Positions 37,557 to 45,926 of a DNA stretch of 64,000 nt are shown here, in pieces; the stretch's first letter is position 1; the number at the start of each line of letters is the position of its first letter. This DNA comes from Adhaeribacter arboris. Lineage in GTDB: Bacteria > Bacteroidota > Bacteroidia > Cytophagales > Hymenobacteraceae. The notes beneath the pieces are model-generated. The model was not told where the DNA came from, searched no databases, and saw nothing but the letters and a program-made list of their open reading frames with translations. Position numbers and translations under genes: made by a program. The stretch is taken from positions 1,612,001 to 1,676,000 of the forward strand of contig NZ_PYFT01000001.1 of assembly GCF_003023845.1 (NCBI RefSeq), written 5' to 3'.

Positions 37557-37907
37557 CTAAGCAGCAGCTCTGAGTACTGGCTTAGTAAATACTTCCTGCT
37601 CCATTGTTCTAGGATTGGGATTATAGTAGTATGTATGGCGCAAGGTAATTATTTCGCCTGTCGATGGAAGAGCGTATTCATAGGGGTCGCAATCCATTTT
37701 CTCAATACTACCTGGCATTGTTTTTCCTTTGAGTCCTTCACAGATAACATCATTAAAAGTACAGGAGATGGTACAAGTCTTCGCTGTCGCATAGAACCTA
37801 CCTGTCTCTTTAGATTGTACCATTTCAATATCACTTTGCAATACTAAAACGTTAAATGTTTTGCCATCCTGGGCAGTTCTTTTCTTGAAGTCGATAATAG
37901 ATACCAT
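37557..37907 (-). CDS. Hypothetical protein, 116 aa
   Basis: Contains KRTAQDGKTFNVLVLQSDIEMVQSKETGRFYATAKT and a central Cys pair. Its composition and length resemble small accessory proteins common in Bacteroidota plasmids and islands, but no function can be assigned. The start ATG 37907 begins MVSIIDFKKRT, and a long gene-free region lies upstream. Confidence 0.6.
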   Translation of the reverse strand: MVSIIDFKKRTAQDGKTFNVLVLQSDIEMVQSKETGRFYATAKTCTISCTFNDVICEGLKGKTMPGSIEKMDCDPYEYALPSTGEIITLRHTYYYNPNPRTMEQEVFTKPVLRAAA

Positions 37908-38501
37908 TGTGTTAGAGAATTAAAAGAGTTATAAATAGCGAAGGACCCTGTGCCCAACGCAGAAGTAAGCTAGGGGGCAGTCTACTATGTTATCTCACGA
38001 AAGGACGGGCTTAAAAAAATATAAAATATAAAAATTATATTATATAGACAGTAGCAGTAAATAGAGTTATGACAATAAAGATGTTGAAACCTTCTACCAA
38101 TTGTGTTTTTAATAATATTATAAACAATGAAGGTATATTACTACATAACTTATCTTTGGCATAGACTACTAAGTGTATGGTAGGAAAGTGGATAAGTAGG
38201 GGTTTGTAATTCTTGTCAAAGATAAAATGACGATATACCTTATACTTCTTTTGGAAGGACCACGAAGCGAGTAATCTAATGTACTCGTATAGACTCTATA
38301 GTTTACATTAAAGCTATATTATGTAATGTGTAGACTTTTATAAAGGGTAATATTATGCTAAAATCCCATCGTATGCATAGGCTTGCGAAAGCACAGACCC
38401 TAAAAAACTATTAAACCAAGTTTAATAGACCAGAGTATTACATGATATTTATATTACTTTTATTCTCCTATATAAGAGTGGAGTGTCACAAATATTAAAA
38501 C
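37908..38501. other. Long gene-free stretch in the island
   Basis: 594 nt, very AT-rich, between divergent small genes. It holds one perfect hairpin at 38408-38428 (CTATTAAAC, loop CAA, GTTTAATAG). There is no T run beside it, so it may be an operator or single-strand structure. No supported gene is seen; its size and composition would suit an origin, but no iterons are visible. Confidence 0.4.
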
Positions 38502-38945
38502 ATGGAAATTCAATATTCCTCTTTAGCTAAACCAACAGGGTTGGATAGGTTTTATTATTTGCTGAATGGTGAAGAACAAATAGGTTATGTGGAAGGACAT
38601 TTGAATAACTATGGTGAGTTAGTTCCAGTTGTCCAAATTTATTCTGGATACCAAAGATTAGGTTTAGGATTTGAAGCTTTTAAAAAGGTATTTGATGAGC
38701 TTAATGAACTATCCCCAATTACTAAGATACTTGGTAGCTGGCACAAAGGAAGAGAGTTTGCCCATTGTAAAGATGGTATGTCAAGTAACCTGCGAATATT
38801 CTTAAATTGTAGAAGTCAGCACAACAGTGATTCAGAATGCGCATTGCAAACACCTACAGGTAAATGGGCTGCTAAGTTAGGGTTTAACAAATGTAAGGTT
38901 CTGAGTATTTCATCAGATGAAGTAAATGTGGAATTTTTTAAATGA
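38502..38945 (+). CDS. GNAT-like protein, tentative
   Basis: A 147-aa protein. GYVEGHL...PVVQIYSGYQRLGLGFEAFKKVFDEL resembles the beta4 strand and acetyl-CoA loop (Q/RxxGxG/A) of GNAT acetyltransferases. TGKWAAKLGFNKC resembles the C-terminal A-x-x-x-x-GF motif. The match is by eye and incomplete, and no substrate can be named. Convergent with the VapE-like gene. Confidence 0.5.
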   Translation: MEIQYSSLAKPTGLDRFYYLLNGEEQIGYVEGHLNNYGELVPVVQIYSGYQRLGLGFEAFKKVFDELNELSPITKILGSWHKGREFAHCKDGMSSNLRIFLNCRSQHNSDSECALQTPTGKWAAKLGFNKCKVLSISSDEVNVEFFK

Positions 38946-38992
38946 AAAGCTTTAATTTGAATAAAATCTTTAATGCAATTTCTAGGGTAGAT

Positions 38993-39075
38993 AGGCAGGT
39001 TAGGTAACCTATTTTTCAAACTTATTATATAAGTGCAAATACTTTTAAAAACTAAGCTACCTTACCTACCTGCCT
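38993..39075. terminator. Inverted repeat between convergent genes
   Basis: AGGCAGGT-T-AGGTAA (38993-39007) pairs with TTACCTACCTGCCT (39062-39075), with one bulge and a 54-nt loop. The position, after the GNAT-like gene (+) and before the end of the VapE-like gene (-), fits a shared transcription end. Confidence 0.45.
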
Positions 39076-39085
39076 TTTCTAGAAA

Positions 39086-40255
39086 CTATTCCATCTTCTC
39101 AATACTATCAACTACGGGTATTTCCTTTAGATAATAGACCTTTACCCCTTCTCCTTTCTTACCAGTCTCGAACTTATGCCTTTGCAAGGCTTTCGCTAAT
39201 CTGGTCTTATTCGCCTGGTTTACTTCAATACTTTCCTTCTGACTTAGATAGGTAAGTATATCTGTATTGGACTTATAAAGATTACTCGCTTTTGTTGCAG
39301 GTTCGAAATACTTAAGTAATAGCTCTTCCTCAATCGTAGTAACCTGAAATTCTTCGTTGTTCTTATTAATAACATCAGCATCACTAGAATCAAACCAGAA
39401 CTGAAAACCACTTTTCCACAAGGAATAAGCTTGGGCGTATACCAAGTCCAGATTAATCTTGTGAAGGTGATCAATCTTTAAGGTTTCGAAGGTTAAGAAC
39501 CTTCTACTTCCAGTAGGGTCATTAAGAAACTCACGATTATTGACTGTTCCTGCAAAAGAAGCTCTCCTGATTAGGTTTTCACTATGAGTATTGTAAGGTC
39601 TTCTTATCTTTATATGGAGTTTCGTCATTAACTCCTTTAGGGAACCCAAACTAGTTCTGTTTAAAGTTTCTAGTTCATCCATGAAGATAAAAAGGCACTC
39701 AGCTAAATAGACTTCAGAATCCTTATTCTTTGGATTTATTGTACCTGAAAAAGCGTATTCCTTTAATGGCTTTGGTACCAGCTTATTCATCCAGGTAGTC
39801 TTACCAACAGCTTGTTTACCTGTGAATACAATAGCTGTTTGGTTAACTGCCTCATTATCTAAGGCGCAAGCGATAACCCCTACGATCCATTTTTTTAAAC
39901 AGTACTTCCAGAACTTATCGTTATGGGTTTTTACAGTACTAGCTAAAGTCTCGATATGGTCTTCTTGCTGGTCCCATGTGGGCAATCCTTCAAAGTAGGA
40001 GGTAAACGGGTCATATTGCTGACTAAAATCTGAGTGAAGAAGCCTTCTTAAACTATCAGCAGAACAATCATTATCATCATTCTTAATTTCCCTTATTATA
40101 CTGTTAAAAGCTGTTTCATCTAATACCTGAAAGGCTTTTGCTGGCTTTTTAGCATAATAGATTCTATCATTAACTTTATTAACTTTAAAGGTGTACCATT
40201 TTTTTAGGTAGTACTCTATCCCTTGATGGTACGTTAAACTTCTTCTACTTGTCAT
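39086..40255 (-). CDS. VapE-domain protein (SF3-type helicase/primase family)
   Basis: A 389-aa protein. Walker A is IVFTGKQAVGKTTWMNKL, Walker B CLFIFMDELETLNR, followed by KELMTKLHIKIRRPYNTHSENLIRRASFAGTVNN and DPTGSRRFLTFE, the VapE signature with sensor and Arg-finger residues. VapE proteins occur in prophages and phage satellites and act in replication of the excised element. It overlaps the upstream HTH-like gene by 11 nt. No separate primase domain is present. Confidence 0.85.
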   Translation of the reverse strand: MTSRRSLTYHQGIEYYLKKWYTFKVNKVNDRIYYAKKPAKAFQVLDETAFNSIIREIKNDDNDCSADSLRRLLHSDFSQQYDPFTSYFEGLPTWDQQEDHIETLASTVKTHNDKFWKYCLKKWIVGVIACALDNEAVNQTAIVFTGKQAVGKTTWMNKLVPKPLKEYAFSGTINPKNKDSEVYLAECLFIFMDELETLNRTSLGSLKELMTKLHIKIRRPYNTHSENLIRRASFAGTVNNREFLNDPTGSRRFLTFETLKIDHLHKINLDLVYAQAYSLWKSGFQFWFDSSDADVINKNNEEFQVTTIEEELLLKYFEPATKASNLYKSNTDILTYLSQKESIEVNQANKTRLAKALQRHKFETGKKGEGVKVYYLKEIPVVDSIEKME

Positions 40256-40667
40256 CGCTTCTCACTGGTTTAAAGGGCTCAGGAACCAACTCTACTCCAT
40301 AAATTAGATTGTTATTTATCAGAAGGCTAAATATTTCTTTGAATCCAGTTGAAGTAATATAAACATCGCCTTCGTTGAGTTTACCCTTATGAGGCTTCAT
40401 TTCCTCATTTAGAAACCAACTATCTTCTAAACTTTCCTGACACTGAGAATAACCTAAGTTTATTACTCCTAGTCGCATCATATAATTTAAAAATTGCTCC
40501 TCAGTCATATAAAAGAGCACAGCTGCTTCCCTTATGCTAAGGATATTAATTTCACCTTTTCCAAGACAACGCTCTCTAACTTGTTGTCTCAAAATTGATT
40601 CTTCTCTTGAAGTTTTCATTTTGTCAATCATATATGTGTTTAAAAATGCCAAACCTATGGCATTCAT
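40245..40667 (-). CDS. Probable DNA-binding accessory protein, 140 aa
   Basis: It contains LSIREAAVLFYMTEEQFLNYMMRLGVIN, which reads as a helix-turn-helix of the excisionase or MerR-like sort. The rest is unknown. It is translationally coupled to the VapE gene (11-nt overlap), so it probably acts in replication or excision of the island. Internal ATGs at 40631 and 40619 are alternative starts. Confidence 0.6.
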   Translation of the reverse strand: MNAIGLAFLNTYMIDKMKTSREESILRQQVRERCLGKGEINILSIREAAVLFYMTEEQFLNYMMRLGVINLGYSQCQESLEDSWFLNEEMKPHKGKLNEGDVYITSTGFKEIFSLLINNNLIYGVELVPEPFKPVRSDDK

Positions 40668-40960
40668 TTATCTCGAGAGGGTAACCAACTTATATGCATT
40701 GATAATGCACTGGCAAGCGTAGCTCATCCCCTCTAAACAGACAAGTATACTAGACTACTATTAATCGATTTGGTTGGTACCTTAAGTAGTGCTTAGCGAC
40801 TTGCATGTCACAAACATACGAGTTAAATAGGGCTACAATATGTAACTAAAATCAAGTGTAGAGAAAGGTGTAGAGTGTAGAGCTATTGGACTACTAGCTC
40901 CACAAGTATAATTTGGCAGATAAGAAAGAAAATTAATTGTTATGATTGGGAGGAAAAAAA
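40668..40960. other. Intergenic region upstream of the VapE unit
   Basis: 293 nt with a small TGCATT-GA-AATGCA-type hairpin near 40693-40709. It should contain the promoter of the 40245/39086 gene pair. No other structure is clear. Confidence 0.35.
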
Positions 40961-41905
40961 TTAAGGTGTAGAGGAGCAAAGGTGCTGAACTATCCTTAAT
41001 ATGTTCTCCTGATTTGCGGGGTATTTCGCAAGACGTAATTCGTTGTTAGTAAACGTCTCTCCGTTAGATTTCTTAAACCAAGATCTAGTTATTTCCCAAT
41101 GACCTTGGTCTGGAATTTCTTCGATTAAATGTTGATTTTGCAACTGGTGAATCAGTAAACGCAATTGGCCATTACTGCCTTTCCAGATAACAGGAGTAGG
41201 TTTAAGGAGGGCATTATTTCCAAAAATTGTAGTTAAAGCAAGTTTAACCAAATTCTTATTTGTTTTATTCACCCTTACTGAGAATTCTGATACTAATCCA
41301 GTATTTATCAATTCAGTTGAAAATACATTCAACTTTTTCTCAGCTTCCGATATTGCACTAAATCTTTCTCTAAAAAATTTAGGATTAATATCATGAGCCT
41401 GCTTAAGAGCTGTATAAGTAAAAGTGGTAGGTAAATCTGTTTTAGAAATATGAGAGGATTTTATATCAAGTGAAATGTTTTGAGAAGGTGTCTTTAAAAG
41501 TCGATTATATACAATTTTAATCTCTTGTTCTAAATATAAAAGTGATTCTGCAATAGAAGGGTATTTTTGATATATGTCATTTTGGGATACATCATTTATT
41601 AATGTATTTATTTGCTCTAGAATATCGAATAAGTATTCTTTTTTTTCTATCCTAGTAGAGTATTCCTTAAGTTCCCAACTAATTAGGTGAAGTGCTTTTT
41701 TCTGTTCTTTTTCTACTAATAATTTTAGAGAAATCAATATAGTAAAAGGCTGGCCATACTCATCATAATGTATGTAGGATGCTGTTCCATTTTCTATATT
41801 AAACTCATAATAAGGATCCTCAAGTTTATCAGTTAGATGTAATGCTTCCCACTCTTGTAATCCCCCTATTCTTATTAAATCTATAAAGTACTCTAATGCA
41901 ACCAT
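40961..41905 (-). CDS. Hypothetical protein, 314 aa
   Basis: A helical N-terminal two-thirds with no recognised motif is followed by a C-terminal segment (KPTPVIWKGSNGQLRLLIHQLQNQHLIEEI then HWEITRSWF) that looks like a winged-helix fold. Its place directly before the integrase gene, on the same strand, suggests a regulatory role in the element, like the accessory genes beside integrases in Bacteroidota elements. No firm family. Confidence 0.6.
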   Translation of the reverse strand: MVALEYFIDLIRIGGLQEWEALHLTDKLEDPYYEFNIENGTASYIHYDEYGQPFTILISLKLLVEKEQKKALHLISWELKEYSTRIEKKEYLFDILEQINTLINDVSQNDIYQKYPSIAESLLYLEQEIKIVYNRLLKTPSQNISLDIKSSHISKTDLPTTFTYTALKQAHDINPKFFRERFSAISEAEKKLNVFSTELINTGLVSEFSVRVNKTNKNLVKLALTTIFGNNALLKPTPVIWKGSNGQLRLLIHQLQNQHLIEEIPDQGHWEITRSWFKKSNGETFTNNELRLAKYPANQENILRIVQHLCSSTP

Positions 41906-41974
41906 GGATATTCTATTATTAGCTTATGGTCTATCAATTGAAAACTACCTTATACAATTAAACGAATTTAGGTT

Positions 41975-43195
41975 CTATTTAGCAAGCTTCTTTCTTAAAG
42001 CTTGGGTAGAAGCTGCTATAAGGGTATTAGTTACTTTGGCGTAGATTTGGGTTGTATTTATATTATCATGACCTAAAATTTGCTTTAGGACTTCCATAGG
42101 AACACCATTCTGAAGGGCTATAGTAGTAGCAAATGTATGTCTTCCAATATGGACAGTTAGTTTCTTCCTAATACCACATATATCAGCTATTTCTTTAAGG
42201 TAAGCATTAAACTTTTGATTAGAAGGGATTGGAAGTAGAAAACCTGAAGTTATTACTCTTTCATGCTCCTTATACTTTTCCAGAATGGCCTTTGCAGGTG
42301 AAAGAAGAGGTATAGTACATGGATTACCTGTCTTCTTACGCTCAGTATATATCCACTCCTCCCCATCAATACCAATACTTAGGTTTGACATCCTAAGGTG
42401 CTTTGCATCAATAAAAGCTAAACCAGTATAACAGGTAAATAGGAACATATCTTTTATAATCTCCAACCTCTGAAAATTAAACCTGGTATTTTTTAATAGC
42501 TCTAATTCTCCTTCATTCAATGGGAGTCTTACAACCTTATCCTTAGACATAGAATGTAAGAGAAAAGGGTCTTTTTCCAAGTAATTATACTTCAATGCTA
42601 TTTTAATCGCCTTTTTAAGGCGTTGGACATGTTTAATAGCTCCATTTTGCCTACACTTCCCTTTTGTCTTCAGGTATAACTCAAAGTCAGCTATAAACTT
42701 ATAAGAGAGTTCTTTTAACTTAAAGTCTTTTACCTTGTACTCCAAATAAATAAAATTTCTAATATGGTTCTCAGAAGCTTTATAAGCATTATAACAGCTA
42801 AAGCTAAACTCCACTCCTATTTTAGCTTTAACATCTTTTACTAACTTAGTGAAAACATCCAACAGGGTAAGCTGCTTTTCTTCTATCCCCAAAATACCAT
42901 TCTTTATAGCATCCAGGTCAATATCTTTTCCTTCTTCTATTAGTTTATTATAATGTTGCTTGGCTCTAAGTTTAAATAGCTCGATGGTATCGTTTATTGT
43001 CTTAGAATAAATAGATTTCCCTTTAACTTTCCCTTGATTGGAATCCCACAGCTCAGGCTTAATGTAATGTTTAGTGGCTATTTCACTTATTTTACCATCA
43101 ATGGTAAGTCTCATAATAACAGGTACTTCTCTTAGCTTATTGGTCTTAGTTCTTCTGACCATTGCTAAGATGGAAAATGTGCGTGTAGTTTTCAT
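41975..43195 (-). CDS. int: Tyrosine recombinase/integrase of the island
   Basis: A 406-aa protein with an N-terminal arm-binding domain, a SAM-like core-binding domain (about 105-210) and a catalytic domain. Catalytic residues visible are HIGRHTFAT (HxxR), LGHDNINTTQIYAKV (His and Tyr) and KKTGNP; the first catalytic Arg position reads TGLAFIDAKHL, as in many CTnDOT-like Bacteroidota integrases. It integrates the element at the tRNA-Leu 3' end. It sits 216 nt from the tRNA, with probable arm sites between. Confidence 0.93.
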   Translation of the reverse strand: MKTTRTFSILAMVRRTKTNKLREVPVIMRLTIDGKISEIATKHYIKPELWDSNQGKVKGKSIYSKTINDTIELFKLRAKQHYNKLIEEGKDIDLDAIKNGILGIEEKQLTLLDVFTKLVKDVKAKIGVEFSFSCYNAYKASENHIRNFIYLEYKVKDFKLKELSYKFIADFELYLKTKGKCRQNGAIKHVQRLKKAIKIALKYNYLEKDPFLLHSMSKDKVVRLPLNEGELELLKNTRFNFQRLEIIKDMFLFTCYTGLAFIDAKHLRMSNLSIGIDGEEWIYTERKKTGNPCTIPLLSPAKAILEKYKEHERVITSGFLLPIPSNQKFNAYLKEIADICGIRKKLTVHIGRHTFATTIALQNGVPMEVLKQILGHDNINTTQIYAKVTNTLIAASTQALRKKLAK

Positions 43196-43277
43196 GGTTC
43201 TTGCTTATTATACAGACCATTTGAACACTACTTACTCAATCATAAATTGAACTATATCAGCAACTTACAAAACATTC

Positions 43278-43327
43278 AGTGACCTAAAACATTCTAATAC
43301 TTAAGGTCACTAAATGGGTCACTAAAT
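43278..43327. promoter_or_regulatory. Candidate integrase arm-type sites
   Basis: GGTCACTAAAT occurs twice in direct orientation, at 43305-43315 and 43317-43327. AGTGACCT at 43278-43285 is the same core inverted. A GTCACT core also appears near the left end at 24078-24083. The position between int and the attachment core is where arm sites are expected. Confidence 0.4.
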
Positions 43328-43410
43328 TCTAAGTGTTTTAGATAAGTTGATAGGCTATAAAGTAAAAAACCCTGCAACTAGAAGAAGTTACAAGGTTTTA
43401 TTTTTATTTG

Positions 43411-43493
43411 TGCGCGCGGGGAGATTCGAACTCCCACACCCGTAAGGCACCACCCCCTCAAGATGGCGTGTCTACCAGTTTCACCACGTGCGC
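43411..43493 (-). tRNA. tRNA-Leu (anticodon GAG)
   Basis: The 83-nt cloverleaf starts GCGCACG and ends CGCGCGC plus the A discriminator, with one A-C mismatch in the acceptor stem. The anticodon stem CCATC/GGTGG carries loop TTGAGGG, hence anticodon GAG. The D-loop has CTGGTAGA and the T-arm GGGAGTTCGAATCTCCC. CCA is not encoded. Its 3' 27 nt form part of the island's right attachment site, so the gene stays whole after integration. Confidence 0.93.
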
Positions 43494-43624
43494 AATACGG
43501 TAACAGAGCACAAATGTACGTATCTTTTATAAGTCGCACAATACCACTTTTTATAAAATTATGGATAGCCTTATTTTGGCCCTAGTATATAAAAATACTT
43601 TCTCCGGCCCGAATACTTAACTAA

Positions 43625-43663
43625 AAACCCATGCCGTTACCGAATAGGTGCCAGCATGGGTTT
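43625..43663 (-). terminator. Terminator of the small lipoprotein gene
   Basis: AAACCCATGC (43625-43634) pairs with GCATGGGTTT (43654-43663) around a 19-nt loop, followed on the minus strand by a T-rich run. Confidence 0.65.
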
Positions 43664-43733
43664 AAAAAGTATAGTGTAAAATAGCGCTTAAAATCTAACT
43701 TTAAAAAAGTTAAAAGCAAAATTTAACTTTAAA

Positions 43734-43946
43734 TTACTGAGCCGCAGCAGTATCAGGAGTAGTAGTGGTGGCAGCTGAATCAACGCCCATAGCATCAGTA
43801 GAGGCGCTGTCAGTAGTAGTTGCATCAGAACCTTCAGTAGTTTCAGTAGAAGCACCTTCTTGTTTCGTTCCAGAGTTACCGCAAGAAGTAAAAGCAAAAG
43901 TTAAAGCAGTTAAAGCTACGAAGGCGAATTTTGATAAGTTTTTCAT
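43734..43946 (-). CDS. Small Thr/Ser/Ala-rich lipoprotein
   Basis: A 70-aa protein from the ATG at 43946. It has a lipoprotein signal MKNLSKFAFVALTALTFAFTSC, then a low-complexity tail rich in Thr, Ser, Ala, Asp and Glu. Such short acidic lipoproteins are common in Cytophagales and have no known function. An upstream ATG (43991) would put 15 residues before the signal and is rejected. Confidence 0.75.
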   Translation of the reverse strand: MKNLSKFAFVALTALTFAFTSCGNSGTKQEGASTETTEGSDATTTDSASTDAMGVDSAATTTTPDTAAAQ

Positions 43947-44078
43947 TGTTGTGGATAATTTAAAAGAGTTTCGAGTTAATTTCACCTTCATACTGCAAAT
44001 GAGAAAAGGTAACCCAACTAAAAAATAATTTTTCCCGGGTTACATTTGTAGCCCGAGAAGTATTAAAGAAAGAATTTA

Positions 44079-44651
44079 ATGCATAAAGCACTTTATTTTT
44101 CGGATGAAGCTATCATTCACGGAATAGTAAATGACGATGAGGAAGCATTAGCCTACCTGTACCGGATTCACTTTCCCATGATTTTAAACTTTATTCAGAA
44201 CAACAGCGGCACCGACGACGAAGCAAAAGATATTTACCAAGAAAGCATTATTGTTTTCTACGAAAAGATTAAAGCGGGCACTCTGGAACTTAACTGCCAG
44301 ATTAAAACGTACTTATACTCAGTATGCCGGCGGCTTTGGCTCAAACGGCTTACCGAGAAAAGCAAATACTCCGGCTCCGTGAATGATTCGGATGTTTATT
44401 TAAATTTATTAAGCGATGCGCCTGCTATAGAGGAAAACGACCAAAAGTTTAGCACTATGGAGCAGGCTTTGCATCAATTAGGAGAGCCTTGCCGGACGTT
44501 ATTAGAAGATTATTACTTTCAGGATTTATCGATGCAGCTGATAACCGAAAAATTTGGTTACACGAACGCCGATAACGCCAAGAATCAAAAATATAAGTGC
44601 CTGATGCGCCTGAAAAAACTATTTTTTAGTTTGTATAAAATGCAGGTGTAA
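44079..44651 (+). CDS. ECF-type RNA polymerase sigma factor
   Basis: A 190-aa protein. Region 2 includes LYRIHFPMILNFIQNNSGTDDEAKDIYQESIIVFYEKI; region 4 includes LGEPCRTLLEDYYFQDLSMQLITEKFGYTNADNAKNQKYKCL. It directs RNA polymerase to a specific regulon. The gene 70 nt downstream combines an anti-sigma-like N-terminus with a protease, so this is a second, unrelated sigma/anti-sigma unit in the window. Confidence 0.9.
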   Translation: MHKALYFSDEAIIHGIVNDDEEALAYLYRIHFPMILNFIQNNSGTDDEAKDIYQESIIVFYEKIKAGTLELNCQIKTYLYSVCRRLWLKRLTEKSKYSGSVNDSDVYLNLLSDAPAIEENDQKFSTMEQALHQLGEPCRTLLEDYYFQDLSMQLITEKFGYTNADNAKNQKYKCLMRLKKLFFSLYKMQV

Positions 44652-44721
44652 GCAAGAGCCCAAAGTTTAAATTAATTATTTAAATATTGGCGACGCCCTT
44701 GTTGATTCGCCAATTAAAACC

Positions 44722-45843
44722 ATGACAGAGAGAGAAACTTTCGTTTTAATTGAACGCTACTTGTCCGGTGAGCTTTCCGGAGAGGAGCAGTTCGATTTTG
44801 ACCAACACCGGCGAAACGATCCGGTTTTTGCCGATCGTTACCGCGACTACCAGGAGTTTCATGGAGCCATGCAGGTTTATAAAACCCGTACCGCCCTGAA
44901 ACAAAAATTAGAAGTTATTCATGCCGCCGAAATAACCCCATCTTTAGCGCCTAAACCAGCCGAACTACCTATTATTCCATCTTCTTGGCGGGTATTCTGG
45001 AACCAGCATTTTGCGACGATGGCGGTGGCGGCCTCCGTAGCCGTTATCACCGTATTCGGCAGTTTACTCAGTATAGATGCCTGGCGTTCGGTTAAAAAAC
45101 AACAAAATGCCCGTTATTCGGAATTGCGGCGCGAAGTAGATCAAATTAAACGCAGCCAGCGGGAGCTCATTCAGGATATTTCCGGAATTCCGCCGGTCCG
45201 GAATTCTCAAAAAGATGTGCGGCCCGCCTCTTTTAGCGGCACTGGCTTTCTGTTAAACGCCGACGGTTATTTTGTTACCAGTTACCACGTCATTAAAGAT
45301 GCCGATTCCGTTTACATTGAAAACCACAAAGGGCTGCGTTATAAGGTGAAAGAAGTTTATAAAGACAAACTGCACGATTTGGCTATTTTAAAAATTGTAG
45401 ATTCTAATTTTACTTCATTAGGTTATTTGCCTTACGCCTTTAAATCCAGTCCGGCCGATTTAGGCGATAAAGTTTATACTTTAGGTTTCCCCCGCGAAGA
45501 TATGGTATACGGCGAAGGTTCTTTAAGCTCCCGCAGTGGTTTTGAAGGCGATACTACTGCTTATCAAATTTCTATTCCGGTAAACCCAGGTAACAGCGGC
45601 GGGCCATTAATTGATAGTCAAGGTAATTTAATTGGCGTAATTAGCGGCAAGCAAATCGGTCAGGAAGGCACTGCTTTCGCGGTTAAATCGGCTTACCTGA
45701 AAGACTTAATTCAGGGAATGGGGAAAGATACTTTAACGGAGCCCATCTATTTGTCGCGGCGCAATAACTTAGCTGGTTTAGCCCGCACGCAGCAGATAAA
45801 GAAATTACAGGATTATGTATTTATGGTTAAAATCTACAATTGA
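44722..45843 (+). CDS. Anti-sigma-like N-terminus fused to a periplasmic trypsin-like protease
   Basis: A 373-aa protein. Residues 1-70 (LIERYLSGELSGEEQFDFDQH) look like the cytoplasmic part of Bacteroidota anti-sigma proteins. A membrane helix lies near 98-115 (MAVAASVAVITVFGSLL), then a short coiled coil, then a DegP/S1C-type protease with His (FVTSYHVIK), Asp (LHDLAILK) and Ser (NPGNSGGPL). No PDZ domain is present. It would sit in the inner membrane with the protease outside and the sigma-binding part inside. Direct linkage of a stress protease to sigma control is suggested by the architecture only. Confidence 0.85.
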   Translation: MTERETFVLIERYLSGELSGEEQFDFDQHRRNDPVFADRYRDYQEFHGAMQVYKTRTALKQKLEVIHAAEITPSLAPKPAELPIIPSSWRVFWNQHFATMAVAASVAVITVFGSLLSIDAWRSVKKQQNARYSELRREVDQIKRSQRELIQDISGIPPVRNSQKDVRPASFSGTGFLLNADGYFVTSYHVIKDADSVYIENHKGLRYKVKEVYKDKLHDLAILKIVDSNFTSLGYLPYAFKSSPADLGDKVYTLGFPREDMVYGEGSLSSRSGFEGDTTAYQISIPVNPGNSGGPLIDSQGNLIGVISGKQIGQEGTAFAVKSAYLKDLIQGMGKDTLTEPIYLSRRNNLAGLARTQQIKKLQDYVFMVKIYN

Positions 45844-45864
45844 TTTTTAACCAACATTTTCCAG

Positions 45865-45898
45865 AAAAGGCTTCTCTTGCACTGTAAAAGCCTTTTTT
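45865..45898 (+). terminator. Terminator of the sigma/protease operon
   Basis: AAAAGGCTT (45865-45873) pairs with AAGCCTTTT (45888-45896), followed by a T run, 22 nt after the protease stop. Confidence 0.75.
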
Positions 45899-45926
45899 AT
45901 TCAAAATCTTACTTAGCTCTACTCCC

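Larger units (their letters stand above)
23993..43437. mobile_element. Integrative island inserted in tRNA-Leu
   Basis: A perfect 37-bp direct repeat (23993-24029 and 43401-43437) bounds 19.4 kb of AT-richer DNA. The last 27 nt of each copy is the 3' end of tRNA-Leu(GAG). A tyrosine recombinase gene reads away from the intact tRNA at the right end, the usual layout for tRNA-targeting elements. Cargo includes a VapE module, umuDC, an SRAP remnant, an McrBC-like module split by an IS, a nuclease, an ATPase and an XRE regulator. There are no conjugation genes, phage structural genes or relaxase, so it is not self-transferring by any recognised means. Confidence 0.9.

Noticed and set aside
23993-43437. 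Island read as a prophage
   Set aside because: No capsid, portal, terminase, tail or lysis gene was recognised.
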